Part shown: piece after piece, positions 25,150 through 34,087 of the stretch
Layout: every line of letters begins with the position of its first letter
How positions within the stretch are numbered: position 1 is the stretch's first letter
Notes under the pieces: model-generated
What the model saw: the letters and a program-made list of their open reading frames with translations, nothing else
Told to the model about the DNA's origin: nothing
Databases searched by the model: none
Program-made: the position numbers and the translations under genes
Assembly: GCF_013401515.1 (NCBI RefSeq)
Contig: NZ_CP058529.1
Span: 1,426,001-1,490,000, forward strand
Length of the DNA: 64,000 bases
From: Halorarum halophilum
GTDB lineage: Archaea > Halobacteriota > Halobacteria > Halobacteriales > Haloferacaceae
Direction: 5' to 3'

Positions 25150-25887
25150 ATGCAAGCAGTCGTTCTCGCGGCCGGAGAGGGAACACGTCTCCGCCCGCTC
25201 ACCGAGGACAAGCCGAAAGGCATGGTCGAGGTGGATGGAAAGCCTATCCTCACGCACTGTTTCGACAACATGGTTGAACTCGGTGCAACTGAGTTGATCG
25301 TTGTCGTCGGGTATCTTAAGGAGACGATCATCGAGCACTATGGTGATTCGTACGATGGCATTCCAATCACGTACGCCCATCAGCGCGAGCAGAAAGGGCT
25401 CGCTCATGCGCTGTTGACTGTCGAAGACCACATCGACGACGACTTCATGCTCATCCTCGGCGACAACGTGTTTGAGGCGAATCTCGGCGACGTTGTACAG
25501 CGACAGCAGGAAGATCGGGCGGACGCGGCATTCCTCGTTGAGGAAGTTCCCTGGGAAGAGGCAAGCCGCTATGGAGTGTGTGATACGAACAAGTACGGCG
25601 AAATCGTGGATGTAGTTGAGAAACCTGAGGATCCACCGTCGAACCTGGTGATGACCGGGTTCTACACCTTTACACCCGCGATATTCCACGCATGTCATTT
25701 GGTCCAGCCGTCAAACCGGGGAGAGTATGAGATCTCCGATGCAGTGGGGCTCTTGCTGGCGAGCGGACGGACAATCGACGCGTTGGCCTTGGATGGCTGG
25801 CGGATGGACATCGGCTATCCCGAGGACCGGGATGAGGCAGAGCAGCGACTGGCGGTTGATGATCAGGAGGCCAAGGCAGAAGCGTAG
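25150..25887 (+). CDS. aglF: Sugar-1-phosphate nucleotidyltransferase (AglF-like)
   Basis: This 245-residue nucleotidyltransferase starts 'MQAVVLAAGEGTRLRPLTED', the G-x-G-T-R-x-x-P-L-T nucleotide loop, then 'KPKGMVEVDGKPIL'. It also carries the 'GDNVFEANL' metal Asp, 'VCDTNKYGEIVDVVEKPEDP' and a 'GYPEDRDEAEQRL' end. It activates a hexose-1-phosphate with UTP or dTTP. AglF of Haloferax makes UDP-glucose for AglM, which fits its neighbour here. The family is shorter than the two-domain GlmU forms and lacks the left-handed beta-helix. Confidence 0.9.
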   Translation: MQAVVLAAGEGTRLRPLTEDKPKGMVEVDGKPILTHCFDNMVELGATELIVVVGYLKETIIEHYGDSYDGIPITYAHQREQKGLAHALLTVEDHIDDDFMLILGDNVFEANLGDVVQRQQEDRADAAFLVEEVPWEEASRYGVCDTNKYGEIVDVVEKPEDPPSNLVMTGFYTFTPAIFHACHLVQPSNRGEYEISDAVGLLLASGRTIDALALDGWRMDIGYPEDRDEAEQRLAVDDQEAKAEA

Positions 25888-26139
25888 GGGTTCTTCTGCT
25901 CAGAGTTGGTTAAAGGACCCCCAGGTTTGTCCGCAATCTATCATACCCAGTCGATTGCGAGCGAAGTACAGATATTAAATGCGGCCACGCTTTAGGAGGG
26001 TTTTACTGGTAACATAATCCCCATCATCTCGTCAACAATTATGATTTTTCTGAGATGGTGAAAGCTCACTTTCTTACGTTCGGTAGTATGTTCGAAACCG
26101 AACTTGACCCGTCATTCTAATCATACTCTCGGTTTAAAT

Positions 26140-27567
26140 TTATATAATAGAATCTAAATTGGGTAGATTATGGCGTACTGTGGAATTGAATAACGGCGAT
26201 ATCAGATAAAGTGTAGTGAAATACAACACGACTCCTGTCGATATCAAAATTAACAAGCTAAATATCGCACCAACACCAGATAGCTGAACGGCTCTCCGGA
26301 AAATAGCTAAAGCGATTCCCATAAATGAAGAAGCGAATAATTGGAGGGTAATCTCCCAAATAGGCAAGGAAAAATCAATTTGCGATCGAATTCTCGTATA
26401 CGAGTAGAAAAGACCAATAAGGGCAGATAGAATAGTTGCCACAGCTGCGCCAGTCCAACCGAACACTAGGATGAGGGCCCCATTTAGAAATATATTCAAC
26501 ACTATGAAAATAAGATTTATCTTAAATGAAATGTCTGGTCGATCTATCCCATTGAGAGCATTAAGAAATTGCCGTTGATACCCATAGATAAGACTTGCGA
26601 GAATCAACAATGTCAATATTAAATCACCCTTTGCAAATTCTGGACCATAGATTGATAGTATTTCCTCTCCAAGTAGTACGCTCCCAAAAACGCCAGGGAT
26701 CATAAACAATCCAGAAAAGGTGATGGCGCGATTTACAAGAGTCCCTACCTCATCACCGGCGCCATGTGCTTGGGCCCTACTTATCTCAGGAAACATTACT
26801 TGACGAATCGCCGTATTAAATATATTTAGAAATTGGGATATTGACCACGTTATTGAGTAGATCCCTACAAGAGAAGGAGATACTAAAGCAGCAAGCACCA
26901 CTATATCAACATCCTTGAATGTTCTATTTTCGAATTCGCCTAACCACGAGTATTTGGCATAAGAAAATATATTAGTTATATGCTTGGTTTTCGGAGTAGA
27001 AATACTTAGGGGGGCAAAAATAATGCCGACAAGGATGGCCATTAAGAATCCAAACCCATACCCGAAAACCATTCCAGTTAACCCCATACCAGCGAAAACA
27101 AGAATTATTTGCACCAAGCTTCTTGTAGCAATTCGAATTCCGTAGATTACACCAGCAATGTGGACACGGTGGTGTCCGTTTAAGATTGCTTTTATAATTG
27201 ATTGACTTAATGCCAGACCTAATAGAGGAATTGCAAAATTATAGTTACCTCCAGTGTATTCGTCTATTGGTGACCTATTTAAATATATTAAAATTGATAT
27301 ACAGACAAAAAAGGCTCCGATTAATAATGCTCCCGCAGAGGTGTACTCTGCGTTGTTATCGCCTTCACTAATTCGCTTTACCATCGCCGTCGATAATCCG
27401 AGATCTCCACCCAGTTTTAACCAAGCAAGCAGGGCGACAGTCCCCGCATAATATCCCATTACCTCTGGCCCTAACTTATTCGCGAAGTATATTGTCGCGG
27501 CAAACCCCAATAAGGAACCTACGTACTTCGAGACGAATACAATAAAAGATTGTTTACCGATATTCAT
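26140..27567 (-). CDS. Polysaccharide/oligosaccharide flippase (Wzx/AglR-like)
   Basis: This 475-residue polytopic protein has about 12-14 membrane helices and begins 'SFIVFVSKYVGSLLGFAATI', typical of the MATE/MOP polysaccharide exporters. 'IYFANKLGPEVMGYYA' is the usual first-loop motif of this family. In haloarchaeal agl clusters such proteins (AglR) move dolichol-linked oligosaccharide across the membrane. The DNA is markedly AT-rich (ATA, TTA and AAT codons common), unlike the GC-rich flanks. It follows the phosphatase-superfamily gene by about 30 bases in the same direction and is probably in its operon. Confidence 0.9.
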   Translation of the reverse strand: MNIGKQSFIVFVSKYVGSLLGFAATIYFANKLGPEVMGYYAGTVALLAWLKLGGDLGLSTAMVKRISEGDNNAEYTSAGALLIGAFFVCISILIYLNRSPIDEYTGGNYNFAIPLLGLALSQSIIKAILNGHHRVHIAGVIYGIRIATRSLVQIILVFAGMGLTGMVFGYGFGFLMAILVGIIFAPLSISTPKTKHITNIFSYAKYSWLGEFENRTFKDVDIVVLAALVSPSLVGIYSITWSISQFLNIFNTAIRQVMFPEISRAQAHGAGDEVGTLVNRAITFSGLFMIPGVFGSVLLGEEILSIYGPEFAKGDLILTLLILASLIYGYQRQFLNALNGIDRPDISFKINLIFIVLNIFLNGALILVFGWTGAAVATILSALIGLFYSYTRIRSQIDFSLPIWEITLQLFASSFMGIALAIFRRAVQLSGVGAIFSLLILISTGVVLYFTTLYLISPLFNSTVRHNLPNLDSII

Positions 27568-27597
27568 ATGAAACCTTGACTTCTCTTAGAATTAGCG

Positions 27598-28941
27598 TCA
27601 CAAATATCCAAGGTCTTCGAGTTGACTTCTTGCACTTTCAGAGAGTGCCTCAGAGTTAGTTGAATAATCCTTACACTCCTCAATTTGACTTTCCCTGTTT
27701 TGAATTATTCCCTTTGCAGCAGCCTTTTCGAAACTTCTATTGGGGTGGGATTTAATGCCAGAAGGAGTTTCATAAACATATCTATCTTTAGTTGAAACAC
27801 CACAGAAACTACCCTGGTATCTACCTAAATCGGTTTTCCTAGACACTCCAGATTTCGAATTACTGAAACGATCCTCGCTAATACCGGAGTCTTCAATAAA
27901 TATTTCCCGGCTATTGAAGTCATCTGGAATCCCGGCCAGCAAACTATTGCCCGACGATTCCCCTTGCACGTCAGCTGCATCAAGAATTGTGGCGTGAACG
28001 TCGAATAATGTGGTTAATCGGGTATCAACACCATCTTCGACAATATCGCCAGAGATCGTTAATGGAACATGCGTGATTTCAGGATAGATACCATGAACGT
28101 GCCCCCAAGCTCCAAACTCGCCTAATGATTCCCCGTGATCACTAACTGTAATAATCAAATCAAATGAGCCCCTGAGAATCTCAAAAATTGATTGGTACAT
28201 ATGCGATAAGTACTTTGCACTGTCATTATACGCATCCTTGACTTTTGACTCGTTGAAATCGGGCTTACCCATAGTGGCCTTTAGATAATCCCCCGTTTGG
28301 TAGGAAGTAGTCCGAAATTCCTTGGGGGGAAGGTAGGGTTCATGAGCTTCCATAAGATTAATAAATAAAAACTCCTTTTCCCCAACATCAAGATTATTTA
28401 GGTAGTTAACTGTTTCAGTAGCTCCGTCATCTGTATGCGTACGATAACCTAGATCCTCGAGCTTTTTCGCTGCTCCAATTTGTAGTGACCTTAAGGTGGC
28501 TGAGTCGCTTATAAAGCACTTCCATAAAGCAAGAGGATATTTCGATAGCCCACGATTCGTATTTTCACGAATGAAACTACTCCAATCGAACAAATTTTGA
28601 TTTGGTTCGAAGGGACGGAGTCGCCAACTACCTTCGAATGACGAAAAACCCCTGTCGAATTTAAAGGGCCAGGAGATATTCGGGTTTGCACTAAAGGCTC
28701 TTGCCATATATCCCGCTTGGGAAAGATCCTCTGCTAATGTCGATTTATTACACCCAAGAACTTTACTTTCAAGTGCTCCGACCTCACGGGGATACTCCCC
28801 TGTAAATAAGGATGCATGTGCAGGGACTGTCCAACGAGCAGGCGACCATGTATTATCAAACCTACGTCCCGGTAACCAATCGAAGTGCTCGTCGAATGCA
28901 TCCTTCCTCAGCGTATCAAGCACGACTAATGCGATGTTCAT
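27598..28941 (-). CDS. Sulfatase/alkaline-phosphatase superfamily enzyme with Thr nucleophile position
   Basis: This 447-residue soluble protein opens 'MNIALVVLDTLRKDAFDEHF' with metal Asp9, then 'SPARWTVPAHASLFTGEYPR'. Further metal ligands are in 'DLIITVSDHGESLGEFGAWG' and 'HVHGIYPEITHVPL'. The position of the catalytic Cys/Ser in sulfatases (C/S-x-P-x-R) reads T38-V-P-A-H, so it cannot form formylglycine. A Thr nucleophile is typical of phosphoglycerol- and phosphoethanolamine-transferase-like members. It lacks a signal peptide, so it acts in the cytoplasm, perhaps modifying or editing lipid-linked glycan. It is AT-rich like its neighbours. Confidence 0.85.
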   Translation of the reverse strand: MNIALVVLDTLRKDAFDEHFDWLPGRRFDNTWSPARWTVPAHASLFTGEYPREVGALESKVLGCNKSTLAEDLSQAGYMARAFSANPNISWPFKFDRGFSSFEGSWRLRPFEPNQNLFDWSSFIRENTNRGLSKYPLALWKCFISDSATLRSLQIGAAKKLEDLGYRTHTDDGATETVNYLNNLDVGEKEFLFINLMEAHEPYLPPKEFRTTSYQTGDYLKATMGKPDFNESKVKDAYNDSAKYLSHMYQSIFEILRGSFDLIITVSDHGESLGEFGAWGHVHGIYPEITHVPLTISGDIVEDGVDTRLTTLFDVHATILDAADVQGESSGNSLLAGIPDDFNSREIFIEDSGISEDRFSNSKSGVSRKTDLGRYQGSFCGVSTKDRYVYETPSGIKSHPNRSFEKAAAKGIIQNRESQIEECKDYSTNSEALSESARSQLEDLGYL

Positions 28942-29081
28942 TTGGTGTACACTTTACCTGAAGCTAGATAGTGCTTTCGAGCTTAGATTTGGGTTCTTCC
29001 CAAGAAGTTGTTAATTACGAGTCAGGGTAAAGAAGACCTTCCTGGTAGGATTCAAGTGGATGAGACTCTACTAAGGTATCA

Positions 29082-30206
29082 ATGGTTGATCAAGGTGGTA
29101 GGAACAAGACCCCTAAATCGATTTTCGAATTATTGGAGATTTGTGCCAGTAATGTAATTGAAAGTCAAAATGCTGATGGCTCCTTTCCACCGGGCCGGAA
29201 TTATACGTATAACGAGCTGGAAACGCCAGTGAAAACCACCGCCCGTTGGCTAATTACGTTCTCAAAAGTATATGAATTAACAGGTGAAGAACAATATCGG
29301 GATGTAGCATTGCGTTCCATTGATTATTTTCTTCAGGAAATTGATCGACCAGGGGGGTACACGTTTCATTGTCGAACAACTCCTGGTAAAGACAAATGTA
29401 ACGGACTCGTTGGCCAATCTTGGCCGATATTGGCGCTGTCGTATTCCGGCAGGGTATTTGATATACCTAGTGCGATCGACTTAGCGATAGAACTGTTCTC
29501 AACCCATCCGTTCCACGAAGATCTTGGACTTTGGGAAAGGATAGAGACAGATGGTCAAAGAATAGGATTTGATAGAACATTAAATCATCAAATTCTTTTT
29601 GCAGCTCGGAGTTCGAATTTGTCTAATCAAAGTGCAGAAGTTGAGGAGAAAATTGATAGGTTTATTGACAGGCTAGGACAAAACATGCGACTTAACCAAG
29701 AAGGCCTTATTAAGCATTTTGTCAGACCCACTCCGAAAGAGATAGTTACACAGTTCCTCTCAAATCCTAAGTACTATCCTTTAATCATTAATGAAATGGC
29801 ATACCCTTTCCGGACGCATTCCACGAAACGGAATAAGATAGAGAGAGGCTATCATACCGTCAATTTAGCACCACTCTCTAAATTATATCGCAGACACAGC
29901 TGCCAGTCATTTTGGGAGAGTAATAAATGTGCTAATGCGATTCAGTATCTAGAAAATAATATCGAGGGTTTATTAAATAAAGAAAATACACAGCATGGGG
30001 ATGGCTTACCTGGAATATCAATTGCAAAAACGTTGTACAACTTTGATCGTTGCGATGAGAACCTCGTACGCGACATGGTAAATGAAGAGCTGACACGTCG
30101 ATTTAGCTATGACAAGCTTCGATTTGAAATAGGAGGTATGCATCAAAACGACCAATCATCCCTTATTTCGGAGTTGGTTGATCTCCCTGAAGTCCACATA
30201 TATTAA
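29082..30206 (+). CDS. aglQ: AglQ-like glycosylation-cluster protein
   Basis: This 374-residue protein has repeated helical hairpins of (alpha/alpha)6 type: 'ASNVIESQNADGSFPPG', 'VKTTARWLITFSKVYELTGE', 'YRDVALRSIDYFLQEIDRPG', 'GLVGQSWPILALSYSGRVF'. This resembles glycoside hydrolases and epimerases of the GH88/GH105 or AGE fold. Haloferax AglQ, required for full N-glycan assembly, belongs to this kind of protein. It is the only plus-strand gene in the 26-37 kb stretch, and it lies between two long minus-strand runs. The catalytic acids cannot be assigned with confidence. Confidence 0.7.
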   Translation: MVDQGGRNKTPKSIFELLEICASNVIESQNADGSFPPGRNYTYNELETPVKTTARWLITFSKVYELTGEEQYRDVALRSIDYFLQEIDRPGGYTFHCRTTPGKDKCNGLVGQSWPILALSYSGRVFDIPSAIDLAIELFSTHPFHEDLGLWERIETDGQRIGFDRTLNHQILFAARSSNLSNQSAEVEEKIDRFIDRLGQNMRLNQEGLIKHFVRPTPKEIVTQFLSNPKYYPLIINEMAYPFRTHSTKRNKIERGYHTVNLAPLSKLYRRHSCQSFWESNKCANAIQYLENNIEGLLNKENTQHGDGLPGISIAKTLYNFDRCDENLVRDMVNEELTRRFSYDKLRFEIGGMHQNDQSSLISELVDLPEVHIY

Positions 30207-30220
30207 TATCATAAACTAAG

Positions 30221-32110
30221 TTATTGAGCAAGGTAAAGCCGTACTGACCCAGAATCATAAACACGCGATCTAGATTTTTCCAATTTGGCTAATAACTCTG
30301 GGGTATTATTGATATCAATTCTATAGCGGTATTCTGAAGGGCCTACGGTAATCCCCCCATTCTCATATCTATGGGCTCTCAAAATTGTCCCCTCATTCTC
30401 AGAACTATTTCCTGTCACTCTTATACTCTTTATGCTATTATGTTCACGATCTAATTGGAGGTACTCGTTAATGTACCGTTGGGAAGAACGATCTGCATTG
30501 AGCTCGACCTTATTCGGGACGCTCTTATGAACAAATTCAATACCCTGAATTTCTGATTCCTCCAGGTGTTTCGGTGGCCCGGTCCAAGTTAATTGATTTG
30601 CATCGCTGGCTACTGGAGCCACGGTTCCAGCCCATACAGAGGTTATGATGAATATGCACACAGATCCTACCGCCAAATACCGATACACTTTATCGCTCTT
30701 CAACAAGTAAAATAATGAATAGCCAATCGTAATAGCAAGAAACGGCGAGAGTAGTAAATAAAATCTGTCAATTCGGAAAAGGTATTGCGTGATCCAAAGA
30801 GACGATATGGGGTTGGGGATATAGAGAGGAGTTGTAATAAGCAAGAATACCCCCAGGCCATAAGGGAGTTCACGATCATACGAAACTAGCAATTTCCTTA
30901 TGCCAACTAGTAGAAAGAATGTAGTTACGTATGTATTTAAATAAAAATTGCTTGAGTTAAACTTCTGCTCGGATCCACTTGGGGTGGTCACGGCCCTGGG
31001 TTCAAGCAGGCCCTCGATCCTACTTGCGATGATCACTTCGGTAAAGGAGGTAGCGACAAACACCCAGTACCCAATGCATAGGACAGTGGATAATAATATC
31101 ATGTTGAAGATTTGATTATTAGTATATGCCCTATTTGAAAATGCAAAGTATAACAATAGTAAAATAATAATCGATTGGGGAAGAGTTACTTGATGAACAA
31201 ACAGAAGATAGATCAAAAATACTATCGACAACATTGCAAACCGAACATCGTAATTGTGTTTTAGTATCAAATAGAGCGCAAAGAAGAATCCAATTGCTGC
31301 TGCGACTCGTGTAATCATGTACTGACCATAGAATACTACATCAGGAAGGGTCGCAAATATTAGTGCACTACAAAGAGCCATATCAGCCCTTCCAAATATG
31401 AGAGTCGATAATTTATACACAATCGGTATAGTAGATACGATCATAAGGGGCGCAATTAGTGCCCAAGAATATTTAACAGGGACGTCAAATATTTCGCTCG
31501 AGAGAGCTATCAAAATGTGGAATAATGGAAATGAATTGTAAGCGATTGCAAGATTTTCTGGAACAATTGTCCCAATGGTGTAAATATGGTTGGCGTACCG
31601 TAGATGAGCGAGAATGTCAGAGTTCCCAATATAAAATGGATACTTAAGAGTGACAGAGTAAACAGATAGCATAAATACTAAAGCTATTTGGATTAGAACT
31701 ATATGTTTATTATTCGATGCCAATATTCGGAAAAGTATTGATATATATATAGCGGACGCGACAATAAAGTATTCTATCGGACGGGATTGATTAGTGTGTA
31801 ATATGAAAAGAGCTAAAGCCAATAAAAAGAAGAATACTATACTTTGGAACCTGGGGTTGACATTTACTTCAATATTTGCTGAATGTGGGTGATCTTGTTC
31901 AGTGGAAGACAAGAAGACAATGGCAGCCCCTATAAATGGAGGGCCCAACGTAACCAAACCTACCATTCCCATAGAGGGTACCCCAATAATGTAAGAACCT
32001 GCTAGCCCAATGAGTAATAGAGCTGGCAAAATTAATTGGAGATTTTTCCCTATCGAGTAGAAGGCTTTTTTAACAAAACTACTAATTATGAGGTTTGTTG
32101 TTTGAATCAT
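30221..32110 (-). CDS. Polytopic membrane protein of the glycan locus
   Basis: This 629-residue protein has about 13 predicted membrane helices (IGLAGSYIIGVPSMGMVGLV, LVFMLSVYSVTLKYPFYIG and others). A large extracytoplasmic C-terminal domain (about 510-629) includes 'HLEESEIQGIEFVHKSVPNK'. The layout resembles PMT/DUF2206-like glycosyltransferases or O-antigen polymerase-like proteins, but the DxD-type first-loop motif is not clear. 'NSDILAHLRYANHIY' in an early loop and 'YNSFPLFHILIAL' recall GT-C fold enzymes. It overlaps the upstream GT2 gene by 4 bases, so it belongs to that operon. Confidence 0.75.
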   Translation of the reverse strand: MIQTTNLIISSFVKKAFYSIGKNLQLILPALLLIGLAGSYIIGVPSMGMVGLVTLGPPFIGAAIVFLSSTEQDHPHSANIEVNVNPRFQSIVFFFLLALALFILHTNQSRPIEYFIVASAIYISILFRILASNNKHIVLIQIALVFMLSVYSVTLKYPFYIGNSDILAHLRYANHIYTIGTIVPENLAIAYNSFPLFHILIALSSEIFDVPVKYSWALIAPLMIVSTIPIVYKLSTLIFGRADMALCSALIFATLPDVVFYGQYMITRVAAAIGFFFALYLILKHNYDVRFAMLSIVFLIYLLFVHQVTLPQSIIILLLLYFAFSNRAYTNNQIFNMILLSTVLCIGYWVFVATSFTEVIIASRIEGLLEPRAVTTPSGSEQKFNSSNFYLNTYVTTFFLLVGIRKLLVSYDRELPYGLGVFLLITTPLYIPNPISSLWITQYLFRIDRFYLLLSPFLAITIGYSLFYLLKSDKVYRYLAVGSVCIFIITSVWAGTVAPVASDANQLTWTGPPKHLEESEIQGIEFVHKSVPNKVELNADRSSQRYINEYLQLDREHNSIKSIRVTGNSSENEGTILRAHRYENGGITVGPSEYRYRIDINNTPELLAKLEKSRSRVYDSGSVRLYLAQ

Positions 32111-32985
32111 AAATGTTTGACGGCCCCATACAATTCAATATACATTTTTATAGTCACACCGATATATAATACAATGAAAGAGACTGGATTGAGTTGGTCT
32201 TTTGCAGCCAGATAGACCCTTCTTGGATCTGGTGGGAGGATCGCAGAAATTGCTAATGCAATTGAAAGATCCCGTTCGCCAGAGCTTCCTCCGCCGGAGA
32301 TCTCCTGTGACTTCCCTTTCCCAATACGTACTGATTTTTTGAACTGTTCTGAGAAACTTGCTCTAGCAGGGTGAAAAACTACGATATCAGTAGCAAACTC
32401 AGTTTGTAAATCTTTGTGAGAATGCACTCTCTTACCGAATTCCTTGTCTCCCCCTGAAACAAGTTTTTCATTAAACAGACCCGCCATATCAAAAACACGA
32501 CTCCTGACAGCTAATGCTGCTGTTGGTGAATAGTTCTCATTGTTGAAGTAATATTCTGAAGGAAGCCCAAATTTCCGATCGTACCAACCCCAATAACCAT
32601 CCTTTCCTTCAGGAGTGTAGAGTTCAATAGAATATCCTAAATAATCGATATCAGTATCATTAAAATATGCGTCGATAGTATGAAGCCAATTTGAAGGTAC
32701 AGTCATATCTGCGTCAATGAATACAAGGACATCTCCATTTGCATTCTTGACACCTGTATTCCTTGCAGCATAAGATGATTGTACCTCTTCCTCCACAGCT
32801 GGCTGAATTGTCTCAGGATATTGGTCAGCCCAGGCCGTTATCACCGTATAAGTATCATCTGTAGAGTTGTTATCAACAGGTATTATCTCGTAATTAGAGT
32901 ACTCCTGTTTGACGATTGAACTAATGGTGTCATCAAGTCCATCTGCATCATTGTATACGGGAATTATTATGGATATTTTTGTCAT
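32107..32985 (-). CDS. GT2 family glycosyltransferase (AglE-like)
   Basis: From ATG 32985 the protein has 292 residues beginning 'MTKISIIIPVYNDADGLDDT', the classical GT-A opening. 'EIIPVDNNSTDDTYTVI' follows, then the metal-binding 'DVLVFIDADMTVPSNWL', and the acceptor-side region has 'RVFDMAGLFNEKLVSGGDKE'. It should transfer a sugar from a nucleotide or dolichol donor to the growing lipid-linked oligosaccharide on the cytoplasmic face. The upstream start at 33027 adds 14 residues before the domain and is less likely. It overlaps the membrane protein gene by 4 bases and belongs to the same operon. Confidence 0.88.
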   Translation of the reverse strand: MTKISIIIPVYNDADGLDDTISSIVKQEYSNYEIIPVDNNSTDDTYTVITAWADQYPETIQPAVEEEVQSSYAARNTGVKNANGDVLVFIDADMTVPSNWLHTIDAYFNDTDIDYLGYSIELYTPEGKDGYWGWYDRKFGLPSEYYFNNENYSPTAALAVRSRVFDMAGLFNEKLVSGGDKEFGKRVHSHKDLQTEFATDIVVFHPARASFSEQFKKSVRIGKGKSQEISGGGSSGERDLSIALAISAILPPDPRRVYLAAKDQLNPVSFIVLYIGVTIKMYIELYGAVKHL

Positions 32986-33046
32986 ATTGTCATCTTGTGT
33001 ATTATCCCTGGGTGATTTGTAATTCATGTATTCTCTATAAGTTCTT

Positions 33047-34084
33047 CTAGATTAATTTATCTAACAGGCGTGTTATTGACTTACTTACCTCCTTACTCCT
33101 AGTTCTGTCTGGAGATATGTCTGCCGAATTGAAAGAATGGAGATGGTCAATAATATCGTTTGCCGATCTGGAATGAAATATCATTTCATTACGTTCCATC
33201 GCTTGGTCGACGGATAACAACGAACTCGGAAAGAAGGAAACCGCAGGTATTTCCATACACGCTGCTTCTCGCGCCATTGTTCCCGACCCAGTCATAACTC
33301 CATTGGAAAACCAAGCTAATTGTAATCCATTGAGTGCCTGATCTGGGACAAAGACCTTATTCTCAGAATAGTCAACCGCATATTGTTCGTCACCTCTACC
33401 CCTTGGAAGGTACACAACGTTTGTTCCTTCACTGACGAACTCTTCCAACAATTCAGGTACAATCGATCGCTCTGCAGAGACATACGCGGCATCGAGAGCC
33501 TCCGGCCGAATGACTACGTACTCATTAAAAGGAAGTTTCTCTGTGAATGACTCATCGGGCTCGAAGTTCGCGACATAGATGTCTTCCTTGTATCCGTCGT
33601 ACGTGTGGATCTGCTCACGATCAGCACCCCACTTCGTCAGCTCCTCTATCTCGAACGCAGCCGGGACCACGTTATGTGTTGCCTGCGCCTCGAACCGGTT
33701 GTACCACTCTTCTAACCGGAGCCCGTCCACGTGCGCGGTGATGTCGTTGTCCGTGAAATGAATCGATGGAATCCCACGGACTTTCGAGGCCAGGATACAC
33801 ATGGCGTTTCGCGACGAGAGCGAGACATCCGCACTCGGTGCCTTTAGTGCGAGCTGTGCCGTCCGAAGTGGAATCCCAATCTTTCGGAGGAGCGTATTGT
33901 CGAAGTCTCGACCAACGATTTCATAGTCGAATCCGACGGTCTCTGCAAGATCAACGGTCTCTGTCTTCTCTCGGACAGTCGTTTTGACGTCGAGATTCGG
34001 AAGGTCTTCCAATAACGCATTGAAGAAAAACGGGTGAGACGGACTAACGAGGTCTACCCACGCCGTCAAGTTATTCTGATTCAT
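33047..34084 (-). CDS. DUF354-like glycosyltransferase/epimerase-fold protein
   Basis: This 345-residue protein starts 'NQNNLTAWVDLVSPSHPFFF'. Its two Rossmann-like halves resemble UDP-GlcNAc 2-epimerase and GT-B enzymes ('ADVSLSSRNAMCILASKVRG', 'IPSIHFTDNDITAHV', 'YVVIRPEALDAAYV', 'NGVMTGSGTMAREAACMEIP'). This is typical of the DUF354 family found in archaeal glycan clusters. The ATG at 34084 follows the stop of the preceding dehydrogenase gene by three bases. The likely role is a glycosyl transfer with a nucleotide-sugar made by the WecB/WecC pair, by context only. Confidence 0.78.
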   Translation of the reverse strand: MNQNNLTAWVDLVSPSHPFFFNALLEDLPNLDVKTTVREKTETVDLAETVGFDYEIVGRDFDNTLLRKIGIPLRTAQLALKAPSADVSLSSRNAMCILASKVRGIPSIHFTDNDITAHVDGLRLEEWYNRFEAQATHNVVPAAFEIEELTKWGADREQIHTYDGYKEDIYVANFEPDESFTEKLPFNEYVVIRPEALDAAYVSAERSIVPELLEEFVSEGTNVVYLPRGRGDEQYAVDYSENKVFVPDQALNGLQLAWFSNGVMTGSGTMAREAACMEIPAVSFFPSSLLSVDQAMERNEMIFHSRSANDIIDHLHSFNSADISPDRTRSKEVSKSITRLLDKLI

Positions 34085-34087
34085 CAA

